Assembly (NCBI GenBank): GCA_964236445.1
Contig: CAXSDR010000005.1
Span: forward strand, 1 to 60,307
Reading direction: 5' to 3'
From: CAXSDR01 sp964236445
GTDB taxonomy: Bacteria; Actinomycetota; Actinomycetes; Motilibacterales; Motilibacteraceae
Length of the DNA stretch: 60,307 nt
The translations under genes and the position numbers were made by a program. Under the pieces are notes generated by a model that had not been told where the DNA came from, did no database searches, and worked only from the letters and a program-made list of their open reading frames with translations. Each line of letters starts with the position of its first letter. Position 1 is the stretch's first letter. Positions 42,105 to 51,449 of the stretch are shown one piece after another.

Positions 42105-44720
42105 TCAGCTATAGGTGAGGGCCAGTGCCGGCCGATAGGACGCTGTCGGGAAGTTGCTCGACCAGAGCCAGAGGTTGTCCTTGCCCGCGCTGCTGAGCGC
42201 GAGCGTGACCGTCTTGCCGGCGAAGGCGCGCAGATCGGTTGCCGAGAGGGTGACGGCGTAGGACTGGTCGACCCCGGTCGCACCGGTCAATGTGCCGACG
42301 CTCGCGCCGAGCGGAGCTCGGTTGTTCCAGGTCAACGTCGACTCGATCCACGGCCCTGACACCAGCGTGATCGGGAAGGCGTCCTTGGATCCGGCGAAGC
42401 TCAACGTGTTGGTCCTGACCGTGAGCACCGCGCCGGTGAGCGTGCGGCCGGCGGGAAGATTCGGGACACTGAAGCGCAGATAGCTCGTCGCGCCGACGCT
42501 GCCTCGGGCCGACAGCGAAGCATCCGCACCGAAGTTGGTGCCTGGCGCGCCTTGGTTGGCATAGCTGTCCTCCGTCGGCCTGACCGTCGCGATGACGGGG
42601 GCAGACACAACAGCCGAGACGTGCGCTGCTGTGCTGCGGTTGCCCGCTGCATCCAACGCCACGACGGCATAGTCCGACGTGCCGGCCGGCACGGCCGTGT
42701 CGGTGAGTGACGTCGTCGACGCGAGGCGGGTCTTGCCTGCGGTGCCGATAGTCGTCCTCGTGATCTCATATCCGGCCACGCCGACGTCGTCGGTCGCGGG
42801 CGGCCAACTCACGATGACCGTGCTGCCGGTCACCTGCGCCCTTGCCGATGGTTGCGTAGGGACGGTGGTGTCGCGCACCGTCGCACTGGTCGACGCGGAG
42901 GGTGAGCTGGCATTGCCGGTGGGGTCGTAGGCGACGACTTTGTAGTAGGACGTCCCCACCGGAGCGGTCGTGTTGAGCGCAGGCACTGCAGCAGACCCGA
43001 TGCGCGTGGTGGCGACAGGGGCACCGTCGGCCGTGCTCGAACGGAATACCGCATAGGACGTCACTCCGCTCACATCGGTGGAAGGGCTCCAGGTCAGCGA
43101 GACCGTCGACCCGGACACGGTCGTGGCAACCGCGGTCGGGGCGCTCGGCGGCACGATGTCAGGCGCTGGCTCGACCACCGCCGATGTGCCTTGCCGACGG
43201 CTGCTCACTGCGACGTATTGCAGGTCTTGGACGTAGGGCGTCGCGACGACCGGGTAGGGCGACGTCACCGTCGTCGACACCATGCCGTTGCGGGTGACCG
43301 ATGTGCTGACCGCGCCAAGCCCTAACGGCGCCAAGCAGGTGCTCACCCCAGCAGGGGCTGCGCATGTGGTCGCGGTCGAGCCGACGGTGACCGTCACCGT
43401 AGCCGGCATCGTGAGGAACGACAGTGCTTCGATCCTGTCGCGGAACGGGCTTCCTCCGGCGTTGCCCATCAACGTGGTCTCGGGATACGCGGCGGCGGCG
43501 GCGGCGGCGTGGGTGCGGTGCGTGAGATAGACGGTGTCGCGCGCGATCACCGGAGCCGAGCCGGACTTGAACCACGCCAGGTAGTAGGCGTTGATGTCGA
43601 GAAAGGACCAACCGTGCTTGTCACTGGGGGCGAAGGCGCTGCCTTCTGCGTAGTCGTCCCACGTGGTGAGCTGCACCCACTCCGAGTTGCTGTCGATGGC
43701 GATCCTCCATGTGGCGCGCAGGTTGTCGGTGTTCTGCGCCTCCTGCGCGATGCCGGAGCGAGGGCGCTCGTCTTGCACGGAGACCGGTTGCATCCAGCTC
43801 TTGGCGAGCCCGTGCACCCGGGCGACGCGGCCCATCGGGTGTGTCGCATAGGTCGTGTCGGTGGGGTTCCATGCCGGGTTGCGTCCGCCCCAGTTCGCCA
43901 TGCCGTAGCTGATCGGTGCAAATGCCGTCTCATAAGGCTGTTCGTCCAGGAACAGCGGGTTGAACGCGACCGGAAGGTTGTAGGTCGTCGCCATGATGGT
44001 CAAGAACTGCGTCCACCACGTCACGTCGTGCAGCTCGGCCCTGAAAGGCGCGACAACCAGGCGTCCGTCATCGAGTCGATACGCCGCTGGCGACGCTGCG
44101 AGATCGGCGACGACGCGGGCCAGGGCGGCCGGATCGAGAGTGCCGAGCGAACCAGTCATGTCCGGCATCAACATGATGTGGAAGCTCGGATCGACATTGT
44201 GTGCTGCCTGCAGGAGCAGCGCGATATTGGTGGCGGTCCGATCCCCGCCACTGGTCAGGATGTCGACGCTGAAGCCGTCAAGACCGGCGGCAACGGCCTG
44301 ACGGACCTCTTGCTCCATGTCGCGCAGTTTCCAGTCCGCATCGGCAAGCGGTGCGCGGGGGAGAGGGCGGTCACGCAGAAAGCCGCCGTACGCGGCGTGG
44401 ATGCCGTTCTCGCCACTGGGCGAGAGGTAGTTGCGCGCGTAGTAGTCCGATGTCGGCGCCACGTTGTCGAGGGAGATGTTGAAGGTGGGCAGGTAGTGCG
44501 CGAAGACCTTCTTGGGTGACGCGCGCAGTGCTGCAGTCGATGGCAGGTCGATGGCGAGGAACGCCGACGCCGAAGCTGTTGCGGTCGAGGTGTCCGCCGA
44601 CGCAGCAGGCACAGTCAACGCCGTCGCGGCAGCGAGGGTCAGCGCCAGCGTGGGCCCCGTGAACGACGCGCCGAAGCGTGCCCTGAAGCTGCGGGACCGT
44701 GCGCGATGCTGGCTGGGCAC
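42105..44720 (-). CDS. Second secreted GH71-type protein with two FN3 and a DNRLRE/CBM96 domain
   Basis: 871 residues from the GTG at 44720, chosen because a CGGAG site lies eight or nine bases upstream; an ATG at 44795 is possible. The signal peptide is about 1-52. The GH71-type region spans about 70-500 and parallels the neighbour: KVFAHYLPTFNISLDN, GENGIHAAYGGFLRDRP, ILMPDMTG has the counterpart IMLMPDMTGSL, and WVQLTTWDDYAEG is shared. Two FN3 domains (about 521-615 and 616-705) replace the neighbour's linker. The DNRLRE domain (710-871) contains TEDSYANQGAP and ends YRPALALTYS. The pair arose by inverted duplication or independent acquisition. No riboswitch was seen upstream of this copy. 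Confidence 0.88.
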   Translation of the reverse strand: MPSQHRARSRSFRARFGASFTGPTLALTLAAATALTVPAASADTSTATASASAFLAIDLPSTAALRASPKKVFAHYLPTFNISLDNVAPTSDYYARNYLSPSGENGIHAAYGGFLRDRPLPRAPLADADWKLRDMEQEVRQAVAAGLDGFSVDILTSGGDRTATNIALLLQAAHNVDPSFHIMLMPDMTGSLGTLDPAALARVVADLAASPAAYRLDDGRLVVAPFRAELHDVTWWTQFLTIMATTYNLPVAFNPLFLDEQPYETAFAPISYGMANWGGRNPAWNPTDTTYATHPMGRVARVHGLAKSWMQPVSVQDERPRSGIAQEAQNTDNLRATWRIAIDSNSEWVQLTTWDDYAEGSAFAPSDKHGWSFLDINAYYLAWFKSGSAPVIARDTVYLTHRTHAAAAAAAYPETTLMGNAGGSPFRDRIEALSFLTMPATVTVTVGSTATTCAAPAGVSTCLAPLGLGAVSTSVTRNGMVSTTVTSPYPVVATPYVQDLQYVAVSSRRQGTSAVVEPAPDIVPPSAPTAVATTVSGSTVSLTWSPSTDVSGVTSYAVFRSSTADGAPVATTRIGSAAVPALNTTAPVGTSYYKVVAYDPTGNASSPSASTSATVRDTTVPTQPSARAQVTGSTVIVSWPPATDDVGVAGYEITRTTIGTAGKTRLASTTSLTDTAVPAGTSDYAVVALDAAGNRSTAAHVSAVVSAPVIATVRPTEDSYANQGAPGTNFGADASLSARGSVGATSYLRFSVPNLPAGRTLTGAVLTVRTNTLSFAGSKDAFPITLVSGPWIESTLTWNNRAPLGASVGTLTGATGVDQSYAVTLSATDLRAFAGKTVTLALSSAGKDNLWLWSSNFPTASYRPALALTYS

Positions 44721-44921
44721 AAGGAACTCCGAGGGAAGGGGATCGAGGAGCGGGCCTGCAGTCGCACCCGCACCTCGGTGATCGACCCTGGGCACTAGGT
44801 CCTTGACAAGCCCGGATCGCTAGCACCCGTTTGGCCCGACGGCCGCAGGCGAAAGTCCCGCCCCGCTCGGATAGGCTCGGACCGTCGCTGTGGGCCGGGC
44901 GGCTTGTGACGAAGGAGCACC

Positions 44922-46430
44922 GTGACCTCGCGCACCGCCGTCATCGTGCTCGCCGCAGGTGCCGGCACGCGCATGCGTTCGTCGATCCCCAAAGTGCTCC
45001 ACAGCGTCGGCGGTCGCACGCTCGTGGGTCACGTGCTCGCCGCTACCGCGATGCTCGAGCCGGCCGTGCAGGTCGTCGTCGTGGGTTCCGGCCGTGAACT
45101 CGTCCGCCAGCACCTCGCCGTGATCGCACCGGCCGCCACCACGGTCGTGCAGGAACAGCAGAACGGCACAGGTCACGCGGTCCGCATCGCGCTCGACGCC
45201 ATGCCCGACTTCGCGGGCACCGTGGTGGTGACGGCCGGCGACACCCCGCTGATGACGGGCGAGGCGCTGGTGAGCCTGGTCGACGCGCACGAGTTGCAGG
45301 TGGCGGCGGCCACCGTGCTCAGCGCCGTCGTGCCCGATGCCACGGGCTATGGGCGCATCCTGCGCGCTGCGGACGGTCGGCTGGCGGCCATCGTCGAGCA
45401 CAAGGACGCGACGGCCGAGCAGCGTCTCGTGCGCGAGGTCAACAGCGGCACCTACGCCTTCGACGCCACCGCCCTGCGGACGGCGCTGCCAAGACTCACG
45501 ACAGCCAACGTGCAGGGCGAGGAATATCTCACCGACGTCCTCGCGATCCTGCGCGCCGACGGCCGCGAGGTCGCCGCGGTGACCGTCATGGACGCCGACG
45601 ACACCCGTGGCGTCAACGACCGCGAGCAGCTCGCCGCGGCCGGCTCCCTGCTGCGCCACCGGGTGCTCGCCCGGTGGATGGCGAGCGGCGTCACGATTGT
45701 CGATCCGGCCACCACCTGGGTCGATGCCGACGTCGTGCTCGAACCCGACGTGGTGCTCCTGCCGGGGACGCGGCTGCACGGCCTCACGCGGATCGCCGCG
45801 GGCGCCGTCGTCGGCCCCGACACGACCCTCACCGACACCGTCGTGGGGTCGGGGGCAACTGTGCGCAGCTCCACCTGCGACGACGCCGAGATCGGAGCCG
45901 AGGCTGTCGTCGGCCCTTACACCTACCTCCGCGCCGGTTCGCGACTCGGGACCCGCTCCAAGGCCGGCAGCTTCGTGGAGATGAAGGCCTCGGTGCTGGG
46001 CGAGGGCTCGAAGGTTCCTCACCTGTCCTACGTCGGTGATGCCGAGATCGGCGTGGGCACCAACGTCGGGGCCGCCACGATCTTCGTCAACTACGACGGC
46101 GTCGCCAAGCACCGCACCACCGTCGGCGACCACGTGCGCATCGGCAGCGACTCGATGCTGGTCGCGCCTGTCACCATCGGCGACGGTGCCTACACCGCCG
46201 CCGGCTCGGTCATCGTGTCCGACGTGCCGGCGGGCGCCCTTGCCGTGGCCCGGTCCCCACAGCGCAACGTCGAGGGCTGGGTCGGGCGCCGGCGGCCAGG
46301 CACGGCGTCGGCGACCGCGGCTGGACCCGGAACAACGGGCACGGCGGCAGACGACGGCAATCTCGAGGACAATCTCGAGGACAATCGGCACACCACCAGC
46401 ACGGCACAGCACGGTCAGGGGCCACAGTGA
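44922..46430 (+). CDS. glmU: Bifunctional UDP-N-acetylglucosamine pyrophosphorylase / glucosamine-1-phosphate acetyltransferase
   Basis: 502 residues. The N-terminal uridyltransferase has LAAGAGTRMRSSIPKVLH at 9-26. The C-terminal left-handed beta-helix acetyltransferase has repeats such as VGSGATVRSSTCDDAEIGA and FVNYDGVAKHRTTVGDHV. It makes UDP-GlcNAc for peptidoglycan and glycan synthesis. AAGGAG sits six to eight bases before the GTG, and TAGGCT at 44872-44877 is a likely -10. The C-terminal tail is low complexity and contains a duplicated NLEDNLEDN from a 12-bp tandem repeat. prs overlaps its stop as GTGA. Confidence 0.97.
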   Translation: MTSRTAVIVLAAGAGTRMRSSIPKVLHSVGGRTLVGHVLAATAMLEPAVQVVVVGSGRELVRQHLAVIAPAATTVVQEQQNGTGHAVRIALDAMPDFAGTVVVTAGDTPLMTGEALVSLVDAHELQVAAATVLSAVVPDATGYGRILRAADGRLAAIVEHKDATAEQRLVREVNSGTYAFDATALRTALPRLTTANVQGEEYLTDVLAILRADGREVAAVTVMDADDTRGVNDREQLAAAGSLLRHRVLARWMASGVTIVDPATTWVDADVVLEPDVVLLPGTRLHGLTRIAAGAVVGPDTTLTDTVVGSGATVRSSTCDDAEIGAEAVVGPYTYLRAGSRLGTRSKAGSFVEMKASVLGEGSKVPHLSYVGDAEIGVGTNVGAATIFVNYDGVAKHRTTVGDHVRIGSDSMLVAPVTIGDGAYTAAGSVIVSDVPAGALAVARSPQRNVEGWVGRRRPGTASATAAGPGTTGTAADDGNLEDNLEDNRHTTSTAQHGQGPQ

Positions 46431-47404
46431 CAGGCATGAAGATCTCCGGCGAGAAGAAGATGATGCTCTTCGCCGGCCGAGCCCATCCTGAGCTGGCGCA
46501 GAACGTCGCTTCCGAGCTGGGCGTCCCGGTGACGCCCATGTCGGCCTACGACTTCGCGAACGGCGAGATCTTCGTGCGGTTCGAGGAGTCGGTGCGTGGC
46601 TCGGACGCCTTCGTGCTGCAGAGCCACGTGACGCCGCTCAACAAGTGGATCATGGAGCACCTGATCATGGTCGACGCCTTGAAGCGCGCGTCCGCCAAGC
46701 GCATCACCGTGATCCTGCCGTTCTACGGCTATGCCCGCCAGGACAAGAAGCACCGTGGTCGTGAGCCGATCTCGGCGCGGCTGATCGCCGACCTGTTCAA
46801 GACGGCGGGCGCGAACCGCCTCATCTGCGTAGACCTGCACACCGCGCAGATCCAGGGCTTCTTCGACGGCCCGGTGGACCACCTCTTCGCCCTGCCGCTG
46901 CTCGCGCGCCACGTGGGCAGCCGGGTCGACCGGAGCCGGCTGACCATCGTGAGTCCCGATGCCGGGCGCGTACGCGTCGCAGAGCGCTGGACCGACACGC
47001 TGGGGGCGCCGCTCGCGATCATCCACAAGCGTCGCGACCCGCTGGTCGCGAACGAGGTGAAGGTCCACGAGGTCGTCGGCGACGTGAAGGGCCGGGTGTG
47101 CGTCCTGGTCGACGACATGATCGACACCGCCGGCACCATCACCAAGGCTGCCGACGCGTTGTTCGACAACGGCGCGGCCGAGGTCATCGTGACCGCTACC
47201 CATGGCGTCTTCAGTGGGCCGGCCATCGACCGCTTGAAGAACTCGCGCATCAGTGAGGTCGTGGTCACCGACACCCTGCCGATCCCGGAGGACCGACGGT
47301 TCGACAAGCTCGCGGTGCTCTCGATCGCGCCCCTGCTGGCCCGGGCCATGCAGGAGGTCTTCAATGACGGCTCGGTGACGAGCCTGTTCGACGGGCAGGC
47401 CTGA
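46427..47404 (+). CDS. prs: Ribose-phosphate pyrophosphokinase
   Basis: 325 residues from the GTG at 46427, overlapping the glmU stop; the ATG at 46436 is an alternative. Typical segments are MLFAGRAHPELAQ, FANGEIFVRFEESVRG, PFYGYARQDKKHRGREPISA, VDLHTAQIQGFFDGP, VSPDAGRVRVA and the PRPP-binding loop VCVLVDDMIDTAGT. It makes PRPP from ribose-5-phosphate and ATP for nucleotide, His and Trp synthesis. glmU-prs-rplY is the conserved actinobacterial order. Confidence 0.97.
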   Translation: MTGMKISGEKKMMLFAGRAHPELAQNVASELGVPVTPMSAYDFANGEIFVRFEESVRGSDAFVLQSHVTPLNKWIMEHLIMVDALKRASAKRITVILPFYGYARQDKKHRGREPISARLIADLFKTAGANRLICVDLHTAQIQGFFDGPVDHLFALPLLARHVGSRVDRSRLTIVSPDAGRVRVAERWTDTLGAPLAIIHKRRDPLVANEVKVHEVVGDVKGRVCVLVDDMIDTAGTITKAADALFDNGAAEVIVTATHGVFSGPAIDRLKNSRISEVVVTDTLPIPEDRRFDKLAVLSIAPLLARAMQEVFNDGSVTSLFDGQA

Positions 47405-47436
47405 GCCGCTTCGCGAAGTGGCGGGGCCCTCGGCCC
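47405..47436 (+). terminator. Two small hairpins between prs and rplY
   Basis: GCCGCTT/GAAGTGGC (47405-47422, one G-U pair, loop CGCG) is followed directly by GGGCC-CTC-GGCCC (47424-47436). They lie just after the prs stop and just before the rplY -10 element, so partial termination is plausible. Confidence 0.45.
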
Positions 47437-47445
47437 GACAGGCAC

Positions 47446-47451
47446 TAGACT
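47446..47451 (+). promoter_or_regulatory. Predicted -10 element of rplY
   Basis: TAGACT fits the actinobacterial TANNNT -10. No clear -35 is seen. It would give a 5' leader of about 120 bases before the GTG at 47577. Confidence 0.4.
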
Positions 47452-47576
47452 GACGCGGTTGCCCGGCGAGGGACCCGAACGGCTCCGTCATCGACGTGCG
47501 GAGCGCCAGCGTGCGCCCAGCCGGGTCCATCGCCGCACCGCACGCCTGATATCGCACAGTTACGAGGAGTCCCGCA

Positions 47577-48203
47577 GTGTCTGAGGTCCGCATCCCCGCT
47601 GAGTCCCGCACCGAGTTCGGCAAGGGCGCCGCTCGTCGCGCCCGTCGTGCGAACAACGTGCCTGCCGTGCTCTACGGCCACGGTGCCGCGCCGCAGCACA
47701 TCACGCTTCCGCGCGTCGAGCTCTCCCGCGCCCTGAAGACGCCCAACGTCCTGCTCTCGCTCGACCTCGCGGGAACCACGCACCTCGCGATCCCCAAGGA
47801 CATCCAGCGCGACCCGATCCGCAACACCGTCGACCACGTCGACCTGATCCTGGTGCGCAGCGGCGAGAAGATCACCATCGACCTGGTCGTCCACGTTGCC
47901 GGGTCGCCGGCGCCCGGGGGTCTGCTGGTCGTCAACACACAGGTCATCTCCGTCGAGGCCGAAGCGACGCACCTGCCGAGCCCGGTCGATCTCGATGTCG
48001 ACGGTCTCGCGATCGGCGGCGAGATCCTGGCGCGCGATATCACCCTGCCGTCGGGCACGACCTTGCTGACCGACCCCGAGCTCGTGATCGCCCACGTGGC
48101 CGCGCAGGCGACGCAGGAGCAGGCCGACGCTGAGCTGGCCGAGGCAGAGGCCGAGGCCGGCATCGTGCACGAGGAGAAGAACGCCGCGGAAGCCGGCGAA
48201 TAG
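47577..48203 (+). CDS. rplY: Ribosomal protein bL25 (Ctc-type, long form)
   Basis: 208 residues. It begins VSEVRIPAESRTEFGKGAARRARRANNVPAVLYGHG, here cited in part only as the L25 N-terminus (SRTEFGKGAARRARR). The 5S-rRNA-binding domain is followed by the TL5/Ctc C-terminal beta domain with HVDLILVRSGEKI and an acidic, Ala/Glu-rich tail. GAGGAG lies about ten bases before the GTG. In actinobacteria pth normally follows; here a terminator and the second glycan block follow instead. Confidence 0.95.
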   Translation: MSEVRIPAESRTEFGKGAARRARRANNVPAVLYGHGAAPQHITLPRVELSRALKTPNVLLSLDLAGTTHLAIPKDIQRDPIRNTVDHVDLILVRSGEKITIDLVVHVAGSPAPGGLLVVNTQVISVEAEATHLPSPVDLDVDGLAIGGEILARDITLPSGTTLLTDPELVIAHVAAQATQEQADAELAEAEAEAGIVHEEKNAAEAGE

Positions 48204-48233
48204 CTTCCTGGCGCGAAGCGCCCGATCAGCGAA

Positions 48234-48277
48234 ACAGCACGACGCGCGTCGCCTGCGGGCGGCGCGCGTTCTGCTGT
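48234..48277 (+). terminator. Hairpin terminator after rplY
   Basis: A 19-position stem (48234-48252 with 48259-48277) has one C-C mismatch and two G-U pairs and a six-base loop. It begins 31 bases after the rplY stop and closes the core operon. Confidence 0.75.
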
Positions 48278-48565
48278 GCTCCGGTGACGTGAGTGCGGGG
48301 TGCGGTTCGGCAGGTCAGCGTACGGAGACGGAGCGTGACTTCACGGCCGGCGTGATTTCACAATGTGCAACGGGCACCGGCAAAAATTCACCCACGGTTA
48401 ACCCGCAGCGGACCGTTCACCCAAATGCCGCGTCTCTTTGTCACGCCTTGTGCCCTACAGTGGGTTTCTGCTCCACTAAGAGTGTGAGGAGCGGCTCGGG
48501 GGGCTGGGCCGACGGCGGAGACACATGTCTCTGGCCGTGAGCTGGGGAGCCAGGGGGGCTGGTTG
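48278..48565 (+). promoter_or_regulatory. Promoter and leader region of the second glycan block
   Basis: No gene is seen from the rplY stop to 48565. TTCACCCA occurs twice, 29 bases apart (48387-48394 and 48416-48423), a possible activator site. TACAGT (48456-48461) is a likely -10. The transcript would then have a G-rich leader of about 100 bases with several G-runs, ending in GGGGGG seven bases before the ATG at 48566. Confidence 0.45.
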
Positions 48566-50110
48566 ATGACGACCTACGACACGGTGACGACAGATGAGGT
48601 GTCTCTTCCTCGTCTGCACCACCCACTACCAACCGCTCCACTACCAACCGCTGAGCTCCGCGTGGCAGTGACCGCGGGCCGCGACCCGGTCACCGCAGAG
48701 ACCCCGCCCACCGGGTCCCGTTGGCGGACGCGTTACAAGGCCGGCCTCGTGGCCATCGACACCGGCGTCGCTTTCGTCGGTGCCTGTGTCGCCGCTCTCC
48801 TGGGCACGGGCGCGCCCGCCGCCGAGGTGATCTCCCTGATCCTCGTGCCGCTGGGCTGGTTCAGCGTTCTCGCTCTCGCCCGTGCCTACGAGCCGCGTCT
48901 CGTCGGTGTCGGCTCCGAGGAGCTGCGCCGGGTCCTCGTTGCCGGAGCAACCGCAGTCGCGATCCCGTCCGTTCTCGTCGCCGCCACCGGGATGGCGGCG
49001 CTCGACCGCGTGCTCGCCCTCGCCCTGCCGATCGCCTGCGTCGGCAGCCTCGTGCTGCGCTACGCCCTGCGCGCCGGGCTGCACGCCCAGCGGGCGCACG
49101 GTGCGTGCACCGACCGCACCGTGCTGGTGGGCCAGGCTGAAGCGGTGGCCGATTTCGTACGCCTGGCCCGGCGCTCGCGCCACCACGGCCTGCACGTCAT
49201 CGGCGCGTTCCTGCCGCCCGGTTCCACCGACACCGGTCTGCGCACGCTCCACGACCTGCGCGTCCCGGTGCTCGGCTCGCTCGACCAGGTCGTCGACGGC
49301 ACCATCGAGAACTCGGCCGACGCGGTCGCGATCCTGCCGACACCCCAGATCGGCCCGCTCGTCCTGAGTCGCCTGCAACGCGACCTCGAGCGCACGCCTG
49401 CCGAGCTGCTCGTCGCGTCGCACCTCGTCGAGGTGATGGGGCCCCGTGTCAGCGTGCATCCGGTCTGCGGCATGCCGCTGCTGCACGTCGGGCGGCCCGA
49501 GACGCAGGGGTCGCGCCGCTGGGTCAAGCACGTCGTCGAGCGGGGCATGGCCGCCGCTGTGCTGCTGCTCCTGGCGCCGCTGCTGCTCGTCGTCTCGCTG
49601 GCCATTCTGCTCGATGACGGCGGCCCGGTCCTGTTCCGACAGCGGCGGGTGGGCAAGGACGGCCACGAGTTCACCATGCTCAAGTTCCGCACCATGCACC
49701 GCGACGCCGAGCGTCGCGTGACCGAGCTGGTCGAGAGCAACGAGGGTTTCGGCGTGCTGTTCAAGATGCGCAGCGACCCCCGCATCACGCGGGTCGGCCG
49801 GCGACTGCGGCGCTACTCCATCGACGAGCTGCCGCAGCTTTTCAACGTCGTCTTCGGTCAGATGAGCCTCGTCGGACCGCGCCCCGCACTGCCGGCCGAG
49901 GTCGCGCAATATCCCGAGGACGTCCGGCGTCGACTGCTCGTGAAACCGGGCCTGACGGGTCTCTGGCAGGTCAGTGGGCGCTCCGACCTCAGCTGGGACG
50001 AGACCGTACGTCTCGACCTGCGCTACGTCGAGAACTGGTCGCTCCCCTTCGACATGGCCATTCTGTGGAAAACAGCTTTCGCGGTCCTAGGAGGACGAGG
50101 TGCCTACTGA
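48566..50110 (+). CDS. Polyprenyl-phosphate sugar-1-phosphate transferase (WbaP/CpsE-like, initiating enzyme)
   Basis: 514 residues from the ATG at 48566. A duplicated PLPTAPLPTA peptide lies in the disordered N-terminus. Four membrane helices (about 55-175) are followed by a CoA-binding-like domain (TVLVGQAEAVADFVRLA). A fifth helix then leads into the C-terminal Bac_transf domain (about 318-514), with FRQRRVGKDGHEFTMLKFRT, SIDELPQLFNVVFGQMSLVG, PRPALPAEV and KPGLTGLWQVSGRS. It moves a hexose-1-phosphate from UDP-sugar to undecaprenyl phosphate and so starts repeat-unit synthesis. It is the first gene of the overlap-linked 48566-53954 operon. Confidence 0.95.
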   Translation: MTTYDTVTTDEVSLPRLHHPLPTAPLPTAELRVAVTAGRDPVTAETPPTGSRWRTRYKAGLVAIDTGVAFVGACVAALLGTGAPAAEVISLILVPLGWFSVLALARAYEPRLVGVGSEELRRVLVAGATAVAIPSVLVAATGMAALDRVLALALPIACVGSLVLRYALRAGLHAQRAHGACTDRTVLVGQAEAVADFVRLARRSRHHGLHVIGAFLPPGSTDTGLRTLHDLRVPVLGSLDQVVDGTIENSADAVAILPTPQIGPLVLSRLQRDLERTPAELLVASHLVEVMGPRVSVHPVCGMPLLHVGRPETQGSRRWVKHVVERGMAAAVLLLLAPLLLVVSLAILLDDGGPVLFRQRRVGKDGHEFTMLKFRTMHRDAERRVTELVESNEGFGVLFKMRSDPRITRVGRRLRRYSIDELPQLFNVVFGQMSLVGPRPALPAEVAQYPEDVRRRLLVKPGLTGLWQVSGRSDLSWDETVRLDLRYVENWSLPFDMAILWKTAFAVLGGRGAY

Positions 50111-51449
50111 GCCCCAGCCGGAGCGGAGCAAGCGACCAGCCGTTCTCGTCATCATCCAGAACCTGCCGCTCGCGGTCGACCGGCGCGTACGCCTCGAGTG
50201 CCAGGCGCTGCTGCGCGCCGGCTACCAGGTGTCGGTCATCTGCCCGCGTGGCACCGAGAGCGAGGGCTACCACGTGGCGGACGGCATCCACGTCTACTCC
50301 TACCGCCCGACGCCCGGCACCAAGGGGCTGCTCAGCTATCTGGTCGAGTTCGTCTACTGCTGGGTGCGCGCGGCTGTTCTCTCGGGTCGCGTGCTGCGCG
50401 AGCGCGGCTTCGACGTGATCCAGGCGTGCAACCCGCCGGACACCTACTGGCTGCTGGCTCTGCTCTATCGTCCGCTGGGCAAGAAGTTCGTCTACGACCA
50501 GCACGACCTCAACCCCGAGGTCTACCGCTCGCGTTTCGGTCGTGACAGCGGGTTGCTGCTCAAGGGTCTCGTGCTGCTGGAGCGCATGAGCTATGCCGCC
50601 GCTCACCACGTCGTGTCGACGAACGAGTCCTACAAGCTCAAGGCGCTCACGCGCGGTCACCGCAAGCCCGAGGACGTCACCGTCGTCCGCTCCGGTCCTG
50701 ACCCGCGTCGCATGACCCGCGGCGCCGAGGTGCCCGAGCTGCGTCAGGAACGCGAGCACCTCGCCGTCTATCTCGGCATCATGGGCCCGCAGGATGGTGT
50801 CGACTATCTCGTCCGCAGCATCGCGCACTTCGTGCACGACCTCGGTCACACGAGCTGCACGTTCGCGATCCTCGGCTTCGGTGACGCGCTGCCGTCGCTG
50901 AAGGCGCTGGCCACGGAGCTGCGTCTCGACGACTACATCGTCTTCACCGGCCGCGCGGACGAGGCCATGATCAACGCCTATCTCTCGACGGCTTCGGTGG
51001 GGCTGTCGCCCGATCCGCTGAGCCCGCTCAATGATGTCTCGACGATGAACAAAACCCTCGAATACATGGCGTTCGAGCTTCCCGTCGTCGCTTTCGACCT
51101 GGCTGAGACGCGCATCTCCGCCGGTCCGGCCGCGCTCTATGTCGAGGACAACGACGAGCTGGCCTACGCGAAGGCGCTCGCCGAGCTGCTGCAGGACCCG
51201 GCGCGTCGTCGCACCATGGGAGAGACGGGTCGCCATCGCATCGAGGCGGCGTTGGCGTGGCCACACCAGGAGCCTGCCTACGTCGGCGTCTTCGATCGCC
51301 TCACGTCGCACCGCCGCACGTTCTCCCTGCCCGACAACACGACGATCGTGCTGCCCGGCACGAGCGCCGCGAGCACGAGTGTGCCTACCACCGGCAACGA
51401 CCTCTCGGAGCTGGCGTCGGCCGGCCCGAACGGCACGTCGCGCGGGTGA
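50100..51449 (+). CDS. GT4-family glycosyltransferase
   Basis: 449 residues from the GTG at 50100, overlapping the previous gene by 11 bases. Landmarks are IIQNLPLAVDRRVRLECQAL, QACNPPDTYWLLALLYRPLG, FVYDQHDLNPEVY, YLGIMGPQDGVDYLVRS and NKTLEYMAFELPVVAFDLAE, a pattern common in actinobacterial exopolysaccharide GT4 enzymes. A Ser/Thr-rich tail of about 40 residues follows the fold. It probably adds the second or a later sugar to the lipid-linked unit. Confidence 0.9.
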   Translation: MPTEPQPERSKRPAVLVIIQNLPLAVDRRVRLECQALLRAGYQVSVICPRGTESEGYHVADGIHVYSYRPTPGTKGLLSYLVEFVYCWVRAAVLSGRVLRERGFDVIQACNPPDTYWLLALLYRPLGKKFVYDQHDLNPEVYRSRFGRDSGLLLKGLVLLERMSYAAAHHVVSTNESYKLKALTRGHRKPEDVTVVRSGPDPRRMTRGAEVPELRQEREHLAVYLGIMGPQDGVDYLVRSIAHFVHDLGHTSCTFAILGFGDALPSLKALATELRLDDYIVFTGRADEAMINAYLSTASVGLSPDPLSPLNDVSTMNKTLEYMAFELPVVAFDLAETRISAGPAALYVEDNDELAYAKALAELLQDPARRRTMGETGRHRIEAALAWPHQEPAYVGVFDRLTSHRRTFSLPDNTTIVLPGTSAASTSVPTTGNDLSELASAGPNGTSRG

